64,000 nt of DNA from Puniceicoccus vermicola (GCF_014230055.1 NZ_JACHVA010000022.1:1-64000), one strand, 5' to 3'. Numbered from the stretch's first letter, positions 47,271 to 57,626 are shown. Numbers and translations: made by a program. The notes: a model not told the origin generated them from the letters alone.

Positions 47271-48341
47271 ATGAACCAATCGTCGTCACAATCGTCCAAC
47301 CGTTCCCTGCCGGACTCGGAATATTACCGGGCCTTCCTCGATCGCGATTCGAATTACGATGGCATCTTCTTTGCTGGAGTCCGTTCCACGGGGATTTTCT
47401 GCCGCCCCACCTGCAGCGCCCGAAAGCCCAAACTGGAAAACTGCGAATTTTTCGCCACGGCGCAGGACGCTCTTCTTGCCGGATACCGTCCCTGCAAGCG
47501 CTGCCATCCGACGGACCACCCCGGATCTACTTCGCCTCTGATCAAGGAGCTCATCACATTGGTGGAATCGGATCTCACCCGACGCTGGAAAGATCAGGAT
47601 CTGCGTGCCCGCGGCATTGATCCCACCACCGCCCGCCGCCAGTTCAAGAGCCGTTTCGGCATGACCTTCGTTGCCTATGCCCGCGCCCGACGAATGGGAG
47701 AAGGGCTCAAGACCATCCGCTCCGGCGAGAGAGTCATCGACGCCCAAATTGACAGTGGATACGAATCCGGGAGCGGATTCCGTGACGCCTTTTCCAAGAT
47801 GATGGGCTCGCCCCCGTCCGGCAACGTAGCTCATACCCTTAAAGCCGAGTGGATCGACACTCCCCTCGGTCCCATGATCGCCCTGGCCGACGAGAGCGCT
47901 CTCCACCTCTTGGAGTTCGTTGATCGACCGGGACTCGAGACCGAGATTCTGCGACTCCGCCAGAAACACGGCTTGGCAATCCTCCCCGGCCGCACGCCAA
48001 TCACCGAGCTCCTGGAGAGCGAACTCGCGTCCTATTTCCGCGGCCAACTCCAAGAGTTCACCACACCTCTTCACCTCTACGGTTCGGACTTCCAGAAATC
48101 TGTCCTCAAGATCCTCCAGCAAATTCCCTACGGCGAGACCTGGACCTATGCCCAGCAGTCGGAAGCCCTGGGTAACCCCAAAGCCATTCGCGCCGTCGCC
48201 CGCGCCAACGGCATGAACCAAATCCCCATCCTCATCCCCTGCCACCGCGTCATCGGCTCCGACGGCAAACTCACCGGCTACAGCGGCGGCCTCGCCCGCA
48301 AGGAGTGGCTCCTGGACTTGGAGAAGCGCCGGAAATCATGA
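47271..48341 (+). CDS. ada: Bifunctional Ada: DNA methylphosphotriester repair, regulator and O6-methylguanine methyltransferase
   Basis: 356 aa. N-terminal zinc domain with four Cys (GIFCRPTCSARKP and YRPCKRC), where the first Cys accepts methyl from phosphotriesters; an AraC-like HTH region (about 100-185); and a C-terminal methyltransferase with active Cys in LIPCHRVIGSDG. All three parts are intact. It is a methylation-damage response protein that controls itself. It stands alone. Confidence 0.95.
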   Translation: MNQSSSQSSNRSLPDSEYYRAFLDRDSNYDGIFFAGVRSTGIFCRPTCSARKPKLENCEFFATAQDALLAGYRPCKRCHPTDHPGSTSPLIKELITLVESDLTRRWKDQDLRARGIDPTTARRQFKSRFGMTFVAYARARRMGEGLKTIRSGERVIDAQIDSGYESGSGFRDAFSKMMGSPPSGNVAHTLKAEWIDTPLGPMIALADESALHLLEFVDRPGLETEILRLRQKHGLAILPGRTPITELLESELASYFRGQLQEFTTPLHLYGSDFQKSVLKILQQIPYGETWTYAQQSEALGNPKAIRAVARANGMNQIPILIPCHRVIGSDGKLTGYSGGLARKEWLLDLEKRRKS

Positions 48342-48624
48342 GTATTCCGTCTCCTCTCGCCCTAATGGCACTAGTTTAAGACGAATCACGAGGATCATTG
48401 GCTAATTTTAACTGGGTCGGCACCACAACCCAGAATATCGTCTCAGGCCCCTACCCCCAAGATCCCTAGAATCTAGGAAACCACAGCTACCAAAGCCTCG
48501 GCTCACGAAACCCACAAAGGCTAGACAACCGAGGCATTTGACTTCATTCATTTCTCGGACGCCCTACGTGTCAACCAGCTCGGAAAGCCGACTGGACCAC
48601 CCAAACCTTTACCGATCGATTTCT

Positions 48625-49743
48625 ATGCGAACACCCATTCTCACTCTCATCACCAGTTCCATTCTGGCGGCCGCAGGCTCTCTTTCCGCCACCTCCCTAC
48701 CGGTTTCCGCCTCCCTTCCCGTGCAGCTCAACGACATCGTCGATCAGACGGTTGAGGAAAAAGGCATGACCGGAGTCGTCGTCGGCATCTGGAAATCTGG
48801 AAAGGAAATTGTGATCATCCAAAAAGGTACCGCAAACCTCGACGAGGAGACTCCACTCAGCCAAGACGACCATTTCCGCATCGGCAGCGTCACCAAGTCT
48901 TTCACCGTGACTCGCATTCTCCAGCTGGTCGACGAGGGGCAAATCAGTCTCGACGACCCGATCAGCGACTACATCGACGATCTGCAAAACGGCTCCGCAA
49001 CCCTCCGGGAACTGGCCGATATGAGCAGCGGGATTTTCAACTATACCGAGGACGGCGAGTTTGTCGGGATGCTCTTTGAGGACATTTCAGCACCCTGGAC
49101 CGAGCAACAACTCGTCGACGTGGGGAATCGAAATGCCCCCTACTTTGCTCCGGGCGAAGGATGGCACTACACAAACACCGCCACCGTTCTTCTCGGAATG
49201 GTCATTGAAGAGGTCACCGGCAATCCTCTGGCTCAAGAACTCGAAACCCACCTTTTCGAGCCTCTGGGATTGAGCGAGACCTCCTATCCCATGACTCCAG
49301 CAATGCCCTCCCCCTTCGCCCACGGCTACGCCCTCTTTGACGAGGAGGAAGGCGTGGAGGATTTGACCGCCTCCAATCCAACCAGCTCAGCTGGATCCGG
49401 CGCCATGGTCTCGACTCTCAACGATCTTCAAAAATGGGGCGTCGCCCTTGGCGAAGGCACCCTCATCAGTCCGGAGTTGCAAAACGAACGAGTCCAACTG
49501 CTCCCCAACGAAGACTGTCCCACCTGCCCCGAATACGACGGTTATGGAATGGGCATCGGCAACCTTGAGGGTTGGCTCGGACACACCGGGGATTATCTGG
49601 GATACCAGAGCCTCGTCATGCACGATGAGGAGACAGACCAAACCGTCGTCATTCTTACCAATTTCCGCAATTTCACCAACGCAGACCACCTCCCCACCGA
49701 TCTCTTCCGGGAAATGGTTCCCCTACTGACTCCAGAATTCTGA
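48625..49743 (+). CDS. Secreted serine hydrolase of the beta-lactamase/PBP family
   Basis: 372 aa. Signal peptide (MRTPILTLITSSILAAAGSLS), SxxK motif in RIGSVTKSFTV, YxN-type YTNTATVLLGM and HTGDYLGYQS (HxG). D-alanyl-D-alanine carboxypeptidase/esterase type; class C beta-lactamase relatives. ATG at 48625 gives the signal peptide. The 283-bp region before it has no gene. Confidence 0.85.
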   Translation: MRTPILTLITSSILAAAGSLSATSLPVSASLPVQLNDIVDQTVEEKGMTGVVVGIWKSGKEIVIIQKGTANLDEETPLSQDDHFRIGSVTKSFTVTRILQLVDEGQISLDDPISDYIDDLQNGSATLRELADMSSGIFNYTEDGEFVGMLFEDISAPWTEQQLVDVGNRNAPYFAPGEGWHYTNTATVLLGMVIEEVTGNPLAQELETHLFEPLGLSETSYPMTPAMPSPFAHGYALFDEEEGVEDLTASNPTSSAGSGAMVSTLNDLQKWGVALGEGTLISPELQNERVQLLPNEDCPTCPEYDGYGMGIGNLEGWLGHTGDYLGYQSLVMHDEETDQTVVILTNFRNFTNADHLPTDLFREMVPLLTPEF

Positions 49744-50676
49744 ACCCGAGGGCGGTGCCCTTCCCCAATGGCTCCGAGTTCAGCTACTGCACGACATCAC
49801 TGGCGGATGAATCAGACTGGTCAGAACCCGTCTATCCCGCAGTTAGGAACATTCCATAAACGAGTGGCATTCGCGACAACGGGGGTCCCCCCGGCGTAGC
49901 AATGCAAAACCGGGTGAGGTAGTTCTCTGATGCTGGCAGGTTCTCAAACTCGTTCCATTTGAGGGCCCACCTCGAAGGTGCTGAGAACCGCGCAAAGGAG
50001 AGCTCGACCCTCTTTCACGAGGCTCCGTGGAGAGATTCTGTGAAATCGATCAGTTCCAGCACCGGAGGTTGTTTCTCGTCGATCAGATGATGCCCCGATC
50101 CACAGAGGAAATCCAAGTCGACAACGCTCACCAACCCCCCCCCGGCAAAATGGGAAGTTGGTCTTGGAGGGATCTCAAGTTCCCTCCAAGACCTGGAACC
50201 ACCTCAAGGTTCCAATACCCATTTTCTATTCCCTCAACCAAAGAGTCGTCTTGTCGACGCTCGAAGGTTCACTCTCCCCTCCTTACCCCAAGAAGTAGGT
50301 AGAGTCGCAGGAATAAAAAGCTCAAAAAATTCGAAAGATCACGCGGGCTGGACTGTAAAAATTGAAAAGACAAATGATTCGAACCTCCCTGGCGCCGAGC
50401 GAAACCAAGTCCCCTCAAATAGCCGGGATTAGCATCAACTCGGACCCGAAAAGGGATCCTCTGCCCAATAACTAAATCGTTATATTCATTTTCCGTTTTG
50501 TAAAGCGATAAATTCGTTTTGAATCGCAATCCTAAAACCCTTTCCCTAACGTTCACTCCCTTATATCGTATATCATATCAGTTTATTTCCCCTTTTCCCG
50601 TATCCGCTTGACTGCGAAATTACCCAAAATTTAACGTTATATCTTTTTGACTTAAACCTGACGATCACTTCAGACC
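49744..50676. other. Gene-free 930-bp interval with hairpins
   Basis: No supported gene. It contains an enclosed structure GGTTCTCA...TGAGAACC (49939-49989) with inner stems CTCAAA/TTTGAG and CACC/GGTG. It also has two adjacent perfect hairpins: GTCTTGGAGGGA/TCCCTCCAAGAC (50161-50192) and TGGAACC/GGTTCCA (50194-50214). The last 150 bp are A/T-rich and probably hold the promoter of the GH3 gene. Confidence 0.5.
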
Positions 50677-52920
50677 ATGACGGCTCCCTACCAAGATCCC
50701 AAACAACCTACGGAAACCCGCGTCTCCGACCTCCTCTCCCGCATGAACCTGGAGGAAAAAATCGGACAAATGCTGCAAATGGCCTGCGGCCATGGCGATC
50801 CGAGTGAGCATATTTTCGAGCGGAAAGTGGGATCGCTTCTCCACATCCAAAATGAGCGGGCCGCCCTGGCCATGGACTTGGCGGCCAAGACCCGTCTCGG
50901 CATTCCCCTTCTATTCGGAGACGACTGCATCCACGGACACTCATTCCACCCCGGAGCCACCATTTTTCCGACCCAGTTGGCCATGGCCAGTAGCTGGAAT
51001 GCAGACCTCATCGAGGAATGTGCCCGCGTCACCGCCCGCGAGGTCAGCTTGACTGGCCTTAAATGGACGTTTTCTCCCGTTCTCTGCCTCACCCGCGACC
51101 TTCGCTGGGGCCGGGTCAACGAATCCTTTGGAGAGGACCCCTTCCTCATCGGAGAATTTGCCTGCGCCATGATCCGGGGATACCAAGGCAAAGGTCTGGA
51201 CGATCCGGAGGCCATCCTCGCCTGCGCGAAACACTACGCCGGCTACTCGGAAACCCAAGGCGGGCGCGATGCCTCCGAAGCGGATCTGAGCAAGCGCAAG
51301 CTCCTCTCCTACTTCCTCCCTCCTTTCGAACGGGCCGCAAAGGAGGGATGCATGTCCTTCATGACCGGATACCAGTCCATCGAAGGGGTTCCATCGACGG
51401 CCAATCGCTGGCTCCTTCACGACGTCCTCAAAGAGCAATGGGGATTCGATGGAATCCTGGTCACCGACTGGGACAATTGCGGCCGGATGTTCTGGGAGCA
51501 GAAGATCGTCCCCTCCATGAAGGAGGCCGCAGCTTTGGCCATTAAGAGTGGCAACGACTTGATCATGCACACGCCCAGCTTCATCGACGGGGCCCACGAA
51601 GCCGTTCGCGACGGGTTGGTCACCGAATCCGAGATCGATGAAGTCGTCGCCAGAATTCTTAACCTCAAGTTCCGACTCGGTCTTTTCGAGAATCCCGGGA
51701 AACCGGACCTGGAACGCCAATCAGCCGTCATCGGCTGCGACGCCCACCGGGAAACCAATCTCGAGATGGCCCGACGGTCTCTCATTCTCCTCCAGAACGA
51801 CGGGATCCTTCCTCTCGACTCCAACAAGCCACGCAAAATCGCGGTCATCGGACCGAATGCCGATGATCCGCAGGCCAACCAAGGGGACTGGGCTGGAGCC
51901 AGCGGTCAGGTCGGCTGGATGAAAGACGGCCATCCCCGAGAGTGTACCGAAACGGTTCTCGATGGAATCCGCACTATCGCCCCCGAGGGAAGCACCATCA
52001 CTTACGCGCGTGGAGCCGACATCACCTTACTCAAGGATGCGGTCGATCAGACGTATAACGATGGTCAAGAGAAACAAAAGGTCTCCGTCATAGCCGAACC
52101 GGACGAAGAGATGATCCAGGAAGCCGTCCAGAACGCCCGCGCAGCAGAGATCGCCGTCGTGGTCGTTGGGGACAACAACTTCCTCGTAGGGGAATGCAAA
52201 TCCACCGCGACTCTGGAGCTACAAGGGGGCCAGCGGGCTCTCCTCGAGGCCGTGGCCCAAACCGGCACTCCCATGGTAGTGGTCCTCATGCACAGCAAAC
52301 CGAATGTGCTTCCGGATTCTATACAAAACGCAGCCGCCATCATCGAATCGTTTAACCCGGGCATGATGGGTGGAACTGCCATCGCCGAAGCGATTTTCGG
52401 GCATTTCAACCCCTCTGGCCGCCTGACGGTCTCCGTCCCCTACCACGTCGGCCAGCAACCGATCTTCTACAGTCAGGTTCGCGGGCAGCATGGCGAAAAA
52501 TACGCCGACATGACCCAGGACCCTCACTTCGCCTTCGGATTTGGGCTGAGCTACACCACCTTCGCCTACAGCAACCTGTCCATCCAGAAGACCGAATCGC
52601 TGACCCGCGAAGACACCCTTCACTTCCAAGTCACGGTGACCAACACCGGCGACCGGGCGGGCCGGGAGACCACCCAAGCCTACGTCTCGGACCTCGTGAC
52701 CTCCGCCACCTGGGTCAACAAAGAGCTGAAGGCTTTCCAGCAAGTCGACCTCGAAGCCGGAGAAAGCCAAACCGTCCACTTCACCCTTCCCATCGCCAGT
52801 TGCACCCTGGTCAATGCGGACAGCGAGCGAGTCGTCGAACCCGGTGACTTCGAGCTCCAAGTCGGAAGCAGCAGCCGCGAGGACGATCTTCTCAAGGCTA
52901 CGTTCTCGGTGAGTGATTAG
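50677..52920 (+). CDS. Beta-glucosidase, glycoside hydrolase family 3
   Basis: 747 aa. N-terminal GH3 barrel with KHYAGYSETQGGRDASEADL and nucleophile Asp in ILVTDWDNCGR; C-terminal alpha/beta sandwich (RRSLILLQNDGILPL, KIAVIGPNADD), then a fibronectin-III-like tail (TVTNTGDRAGRETTQAYVSD). No signal peptide, so it cleaves imported beta-oligosaccharides in the cytoplasm. ATG at 50677. No neighbouring transporter. Confidence 0.92.
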   Translation: MTAPYQDPKQPTETRVSDLLSRMNLEEKIGQMLQMACGHGDPSEHIFERKVGSLLHIQNERAALAMDLAAKTRLGIPLLFGDDCIHGHSFHPGATIFPTQLAMASSWNADLIEECARVTAREVSLTGLKWTFSPVLCLTRDLRWGRVNESFGEDPFLIGEFACAMIRGYQGKGLDDPEAILACAKHYAGYSETQGGRDASEADLSKRKLLSYFLPPFERAAKEGCMSFMTGYQSIEGVPSTANRWLLHDVLKEQWGFDGILVTDWDNCGRMFWEQKIVPSMKEAAALAIKSGNDLIMHTPSFIDGAHEAVRDGLVTESEIDEVVARILNLKFRLGLFENPGKPDLERQSAVIGCDAHRETNLEMARRSLILLQNDGILPLDSNKPRKIAVIGPNADDPQANQGDWAGASGQVGWMKDGHPRECTETVLDGIRTIAPEGSTITYARGADITLLKDAVDQTYNDGQEKQKVSVIAEPDEEMIQEAVQNARAAEIAVVVVGDNNFLVGECKSTATLELQGGQRALLEAVAQTGTPMVVVLMHSKPNVLPDSIQNAAAIIESFNPGMMGGTAIAEAIFGHFNPSGRLTVSVPYHVGQQPIFYSQVRGQHGEKYADMTQDPHFAFGFGLSYTTFAYSNLSIQKTESLTREDTLHFQVTVTNTGDRAGRETTQAYVSDLVTSATWVNKELKAFQQVDLEAGESQTVHFTLPIASCTLVNADSERVVEPGDFELQVGSSSREDDLLKATFSVSD

Positions 52921-53060
52921 GCCTTCTTCAGATTTTGCGACGCTCGGGAATTCGCTCTCGCCCCTCCCAGCATTCGCCCAAAGGGGGTGTCCTTGCGGAA
53001 GACCATTCCCACGCTGACAAAGTTCCATAGCGTTGGGCGGTCTCGAAAAGGCCGAAAATC

Positions 53061-53174
53061 GGAGCGCGGAATTCATTCCGCCCCGTTGGATTGGCTGCGT
53101 AGGAAAGGTGAATTGCGGAAGTTAAGGTGAAACACACCCGAGGGGCATGCGGGGCGGAACGAATTCCGCGCTCC
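53061..53174. repeat. Long inverted repeat, GGAGCGCGG family
   Basis: GGAGCGCGGAATTCATTCCG (53061-53080) pairs with CGGAACGAATTCCGCGCTCC (53155-53174), joined by 74 bp. It lies in the 378-bp gap between the GH3 gene and the antitoxin gene; nothing else is seen there. Confidence 0.8.
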
Positions 53175-53298
53175 AATTGCAACCTGGTCATCCGCCTCAC
53201 TGCGAAATTCTACAATTGATTCGGAAATACCAAAACCCCGGAACCGCCATAGTGATGGTATTCGTATGACCCCATGAAATGACCAAACTGAACTTTGC

Positions 53299-53652
53299 TT
53301 ATGCTTTCTCCACAAGAGCGTCATTCTCTTGAGGCTCCATCAATACTTCCGGATGCTTTTGAGCCACACGAAGGATCTTCAGCGCTGGCCCTGAAGGTTT
53401 GCGACTCCCCCTTTCCCAACTGGCTGCTGTAGTTGATCCAACATTCAGCATTCGGGCAAAAACCGGCTGGCTCATTTTGAGAGTTTGGCGAAGCGCAATA
53501 ATTTGCTTTGGGCTCATCGGAGCAGGCTTTTTCGGCAATGCAAACTTGGACGTACGCATAGTGATCTTGCGCTTGCCTTTAACGTGATCGCGCACGACTT
53601 CAACTGCTCCGATAAAATCATCGGCATCAAATTCGATCTCTGTGTCTTTCAT
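53299..53652 (-). CDS. HigA/NadS-like antitoxin with HTH
   Basis: 117 aa. XRE-type HTH in IIALRQTLKMSQPVFARMLN followed by TTAASWERGSRKPSGPA. It is the second gene of a toxin-antitoxin pair: its ATG overlaps the toxin stop by four bases (53649-53652). It would neutralise the toxin and repress the operon. Confidence 0.88.
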   Translation of the reverse strand: MKDTEIEFDADDFIGAVEVVRDHVKGKRKITMRTSKFALPKKPAPMSPKQIIALRQTLKMSQPVFARMLNVGSTTAASWERGSRKPSGPALKILRVAQKHPEVLMEPQENDALVEKA

Positions 53653-53981
53653 TTTTCGTATACCTCCTTAATTTCAGTCACAAGTTTAGCTACCCGCTTC
53701 TTCTGTTCCGGCTTTAAGTCTGTGATATCACCCTTGGTGAAAAGATAAAAAAGATAGATGATACCCGCCTTCGGAAGGTATAGGTAAATAATTCGAGCGC
53801 CTCCGCGCTTTCCCTTACCTTTTGCGCCCCAACGCATCTTTCGCAAACCACTAAGATGGGGAATAACATCTCCAACTTTGGGGTTTGCAACCAATTCAGT
53901 CTGTAGTTCCCGATATTCATCATCTTCAAAAACTTGCAGGACATTTTTCGTAAAGGCGGGCTGCTCGACTAACGTCAACAC
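53649..53981 (-). CDS. RelE/HigB-type toxin
   Basis: 110 aa. FTKNVLQVFEDDEYRELQ, GLRKMRWGAKGKGKRGG, ARIIYLYLP and LFTKGDITDLKPEQKK match the RelE-like toxin family (PF06296 type), basic and mRNA-cleaving at the ribosome. Toxin first, antitoxin second, as in higBA. No damage visible. Confidence 0.88.
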   Translation of the reverse strand: MLTLVEQPAFTKNVLQVFEDDEYRELQTELVANPKVGDVIPHLSGLRKMRWGAKGKGKRGGARIIYLYLPKAGIIYLFYLFTKGDITDLKPEQKKRVAKLVTEIKEVYEK

Positions 53982-54539
53982 CGAAAAACCCTCACACAGT
54001 AAGGGCTTTTACGCAAGCGACATTTTGCAATTTTTAACCGCCGCAATCATTCAATTTGGCCTTATGCTCATTCGGCACGGTATTTAACTTTCCTATTCGT
54101 GTGATACGGCAGTCGCTCCAAGTACCCGGTTCCGGGGCATTGTTCCTCTCGGGAGGGCAAGACAAGTGAAATCTCCCACCGATCCAAACCAGCACCATAA
54201 ATAGAACCGCGTTCGTGCTTCAGCCGCCTACTACTCTACCGCACAGTTTGATTCCTTAACCTCCTTTCGAGCCGACTGCACTCTGCGCTTTCCAAGAGAT
54301 CCTCTCGGCCGGCTATGGAGTTCGGGAAACTGTGACTATCGGACCGGCCAGAAAGACCATTACTGAATATGGATCATCCCGCCCAAATATTCGTGGACGC
54401 CTCGCCGAAAAAGATGGGGTTGCCCACGGGACCAATAGTGTGTCCAGGCGAAATCGAACTGCATTAAGAGGCTCAGAACAGAGCTAGGATAGAATGGTTG
54501 AGAGACTTCGTCCAAAACCAAGACATGACGTCTTTTGTC

Positions 54540-54660
54540 CTTCCCCGGATGTGCGTCATCCTGAGGATCGTCGGAGGTTGAAAGGATGTCTTTCACGGAG
54601 GCGCCCGGCCTTCGCGCAAGACTACGGCGGGCAGGCCAGAGGCACGGAGAACGGTAAGAA
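54540..54660. repeat. Dispersed repeat, copy 1, in a gene-free interval
   Basis: The 915 bp from 53982 to 54896 hold no gene I can support. GATCGTCGGAGG, GAAAGGATGTCTTTC and CCCGGCCTTCGCGCAAG, with CTACGGCGGGCAGGCCAG (about 54555-54645), recur at 56511-56585 in the same order with few changes. Confidence 0.65.
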
Positions 54661-54896
54661 TCGGATGGCTATTCTGGACCCAATTTCCATGGAAATCATT
54701 CTGTCATATTTGATGCGAGCCGGTTGTTGCCGTTTCACACACAGACCCTGTTTTTTTCAGACAGCGGGCAAGAACCGCTTCATAAACCTATCCAAGGAGT
54801 CCCGCCCCAAGGTCTTCGTGAATCCCGAATCTGAGTGAAAAAACGCCTTCCTCTCAATTCCAACCCACTTCGCTGGATTCTTTGATTGGGCAACGC

Positions 54897-56330
54897 TCAG
54901 TTCACTTTCTCGATATCCGGCAACTTCCAAGTGCTGTTCGTCTTGTCCATGATTGCCGGCTCCGGGCCGTAGACGCGGAACCACGGGAACCACTTTTGGT
55001 TCGCAGGCGTGTAGAGCCAGTTGGACTTCTTGCCATTGGGTGGCTTGGGTCCGATGTAAATGTCTACCGATCCGTCGGAATTTTTCTTCAGATCTGCGTC
55101 AAGCGAGCTGAGCGTTAGATTCTTGGAGTTGAGAAAGAAGCTTGAGGTTTCCAAGCTGTAAATCGTGATAGACCAAAACTGCTTCACCGGTACATTTGCC
55201 GGCACATGCAGTTGGTAATTGTTCTGGCCCTCCAGCGGTTGCCCCTTGCTGTCGAAAAAGGTGCCGAAGTAGAAGCTGTCCCCTCCCGCCTTTACCATCG
55301 GGCAGAAATATTGATAGAAGGCGATGGCTCTTGCATCCACACCAAAATAGTCCGGCATCTTCCACTGGAATTCAGTCTGTAGGGTTATTGGAGGGGATGG
55401 AAATACCCAGTGGGTGTCCGGCCACCATGGTGTGCCACCGGTGGTGACAGACTCCATCAACCAAGCCTGCGCTTCCGTGGCCGCGCCCTTCAACAGAGTT
55501 ACGGTGGCTGAGTCGGGCTTAAACTCCTTCCCCTTCTCGATGCCCACGGGGAGGATCATCCCCATCATCTCCATGTCGCGTGGTTTTACCGGCTCCTCGT
55601 TCAGCATCCGGGAGAGGCTGGTGAAAAAGGTTTCGTCAAAAGTAACCAATCCGTTGTAGGTGACGTCGGTCATATCGAGGAAACGTTGCGCGGGCGGATT
55701 GGCCGCCTCTGACAATGGATACACCTTGAGCTTTTTCACCAGATCATCCCCTGCCTGCACATCTTTCTGATCCTCAGAGGCCAAAATGTTACGCAGCAGG
55801 GTAAAGGTGTTGTAGGTTTCGGAACGAACTGGAGTGTAACCGTCTGGCACCTTGCCCTTGTAGTCCGGAGGGAGAACAAGATATTTTCCACCTTTGCCAT
55901 CCAAGCCCAGGTCTTGAAGCGGCACATACCAGGCGTCTTCGATTGTCCCGTAGAAACTAGATCCTTGGACCGCGGGCGGCACCTCCATGACGACTGGGCC
56001 ATCCTTCTTCGTATTGATGAAACAGTAGATGTAACGGGTGTTGACGTTGGGTGTGGGAGACTGGTTCTTCCAACTCCCCCCTTGAGGCCACCAGACGATG
56101 TCATTGTATTTCGCTTTGCCGTCACGGAAGGCTGCCTGTTTAACTGCATCCTGGGCCACCAACGGCAGTCCCCAGATAACGGCGTCTACAGCCCTGCGCT
56201 CCTGCATTCGCTGTTGGAGCGCCTTGGGAGACATGTCGTCCTGATGCGAGGACGCTTGGAGTTGAGGCATCGCGAGGGAAGCCAGCGCGAAAAAGAAAGT
56301 CGGCAGAAGATTTTTTCTCAGATTATTCAT
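54897..56330 (-). CDS. DUF1254/DUF1214 domain secreted protein
   Basis: About 477 aa. Signal peptide MNNLRKNLLPTFFFALASLA, DUF1254 part with AVDAVIWGLPLVAQ, TPNVNTRYIYCFIN and GSSFYGTIEDAWYVPLQDLG, and C-terminal DUF1214 part with NYQLHVPANVPVKQFWSITI and NWLYTPANQKWFPWFRVYGPEP. Members are exported and of unknown function, often in environmental bacteria. A longer frame from 56417 (GTG) would hide the signal peptide. Confidence 0.85.
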   Translation of the reverse strand: MNNLRKNLLPTFFFALASLAMPQLQASSHQDDMSPKALQQRMQERRAVDAVIWGLPLVAQDAVKQAAFRDGKAKYNDIVWWPQGGSWKNQSPTPNVNTRYIYCFINTKKDGPVVMEVPPAVQGSSFYGTIEDAWYVPLQDLGLDGKGGKYLVLPPDYKGKVPDGYTPVRSETYNTFTLLRNILASEDQKDVQAGDDLVKKLKVYPLSEAANPPAQRFLDMTDVTYNGLVTFDETFFTSLSRMLNEEPVKPRDMEMMGMILPVGIEKGKEFKPDSATVTLLKGAATEAQAWLMESVTTGGTPWWPDTHWVFPSPPITLQTEFQWKMPDYFGVDARAIAFYQYFCPMVKAGGDSFYFGTFFDSKGQPLEGQNNYQLHVPANVPVKQFWSITIYSLETSSFFLNSKNLTLSSLDADLKKNSDGSVDIYIGPKPPNGKKSNWLYTPANQKWFPWFRVYGPEPAIMDKTNSTWKLPDIEKVN

Positions 56331-56499
56331 GTGTACAAGGAAGTCTTGCGGATTTCTAAGATCATACCCCCTGCTCCAAATATCGTCTATAGGACTTAAG
56401 GTCATATTTGGGAGCACCTAGGGGAGAAATCTTCAGGAGCCTCCGGATGTCGAGTTGGGGTCAGGATCATTCAAGTCTTGCCAGAAATTTTGGACTGCC

Positions 56500-56690
56500 C
56501 TTCCCCCTAAGGATCGTCGGAGGATGAAAGGATGTCTCTCTCGGAGGCACCCGGCCTTCGCGCAAGGCTACGGCGGGCAGGCCAGGGACACGGAGAGAAC
56601 CATTCTCCGTGGACTCTGTGCCCGCGCCTCGACTACGCTCAGGGTCGTGAGCCTCTCGAACGATGAGAGAACTGCATTTCGCATCTGACT
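56500..56690. repeat. Dispersed repeat, copy 2, plus GTCGAACGATGAGAG-type repeat
   Basis: The 513-bp gap starts with the second copy of the 54.5-kb repeat, followed by CTCGACTACGCTCAGGGTCG and TGAGCCTCTCGAACGATGAG (56632-56672), which returns at 58112-58160. No gene supported. Confidence 0.65.
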
Positions 56691-56843
56691 CTCCTCCAAG
56701 GTCTTTGCGTCTCGGCAGGAGACATTTCTCTCCCCACTCGAACCAATCGGCTTAGGCAACCCAATGAACAAGTCCACGAAATCGATACCCCACAGTTTCT
56801 ATAACCCCCACAGACATAGCCTCTACGTTCGACACTAATATAA

Positions 56844-57206
56844 ATGAGCAATCTAGATATAGATCAATTGGTAGCAGACATCCGAAAACGGTACGATGAA
56901 TTGACTTCGTCAGATTACAACGAGCGAATTATCGAATCGTTCAAGATGCATGCAGCGTCCTTAGCGAAGTGGTATAACGAGCCAATGGATTATCCCGAAA
57001 TCTCCGATATTGATTTCCCTGAATCCGTCTATATCGCATACGCAGTTTGCCATCCTGAGTGCAGTGCTAGAGAGTTCGTAGTTGATGGAGGCCCCCAACA
57101 ATGCCGGCATTGCGGAGCCTCTCTATTTCGCACTGAAGTGGCTCAATACAAGTTCATTAAAAAATGTAATACCGTCGAACCAGACGAGTATACAACCCGA
57201 GATTGA
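56844..57206 (+). CDS. Hypothetical protein with CxxC pair (120 aa)
   Basis: Helical N-terminal half (IDQLVADIRKRYDELTSSDY) and a Cys-containing C-terminal half (VCHPECSAREF ... CRHCGASLF) that could bind zinc. Not recognised. First of a run of six small same-strand genes with no shared function. It is followed directly by a 77-bp boundary sequence that recurs at 58.3 kb. Confidence 0.6.
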   Translation: MSNLDIDQLVADIRKRYDELTSSDYNERIIESFKMHAASLAKWYNEPMDYPEISDIDFPESVYIAYAVCHPECSAREFVVDGGPQQCRHCGASLFRTEVAQYKFIKKCNTVEPDEYTTRD

Positions 57207-57265
57207 CCGCATCCCATGTGCTTGATCCCCTTGGTTCTGGTGCATACCGTCCACGGTATCAGAAT
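57189..57265 (+). repeat. 77-bp boundary repeat, copy A
   Basis: From TATACAACCCGAGAT to the base before ATG 57266. It matches copy B at 58279-58355 without a gap; by hand 53 of 77 positions agree, and both end at a start codon of an unrelated gene. It contains the perfect hairpin ATACCGTccACGGTAT. Confidence 0.7.
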
Positions 57266-57511
57266 ATGAGTGATACGATAGGACTCTTCTTGGTAGACGT
57301 GATGCTTCATGGGTTCTGCTACTATACCGGAAAGGTTATCGTGAAGATTTCGAGCTTAGGACGAGCCTCAGTAGAACCGAGGAGAAGAATCGGAAGAAAG
57401 GAAAACGCAACATATCAGGTCGATCATTCTCGAGTTTCAGATGGCTGGCTATCTGCTATCGGATTCATTTTCTGGGTAGCAACTGGCTTCCTGTTCGCCA
57501 TTTTAAAGTGA
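57266..57511 (+). CDS. Hypothetical membrane-associated protein (81 aa)
   Basis: Starts MSDTIGLFLVDVMLHGFCYY and ends with a hydrophobic helix (WLSAIGFIFWVATGFLFAIL). Middle part basic. No family recognised. The ATG at 57266 lies directly after the 77-bp repeat; the longer frame from 57203 translates that repeat. Confidence 0.55.
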   Translation: MSDTIGLFLVDVMLHGFCYYTGKVIVKISSLGRASVEPRRRIGRKENATYQVDHSRVSDGWLSAIGFIFWVATGFLFAILK

Positions 57512-57626
57512 TGATATTCAGATATCCAGACGACCTAGGCAACCCAGATTTACCGCCCGTGAATTCGACAACCCACAGAGATCTGAACCCGACAGACTGG
57601 TCCTCCTAGCCTCACCGTTATCCAGA

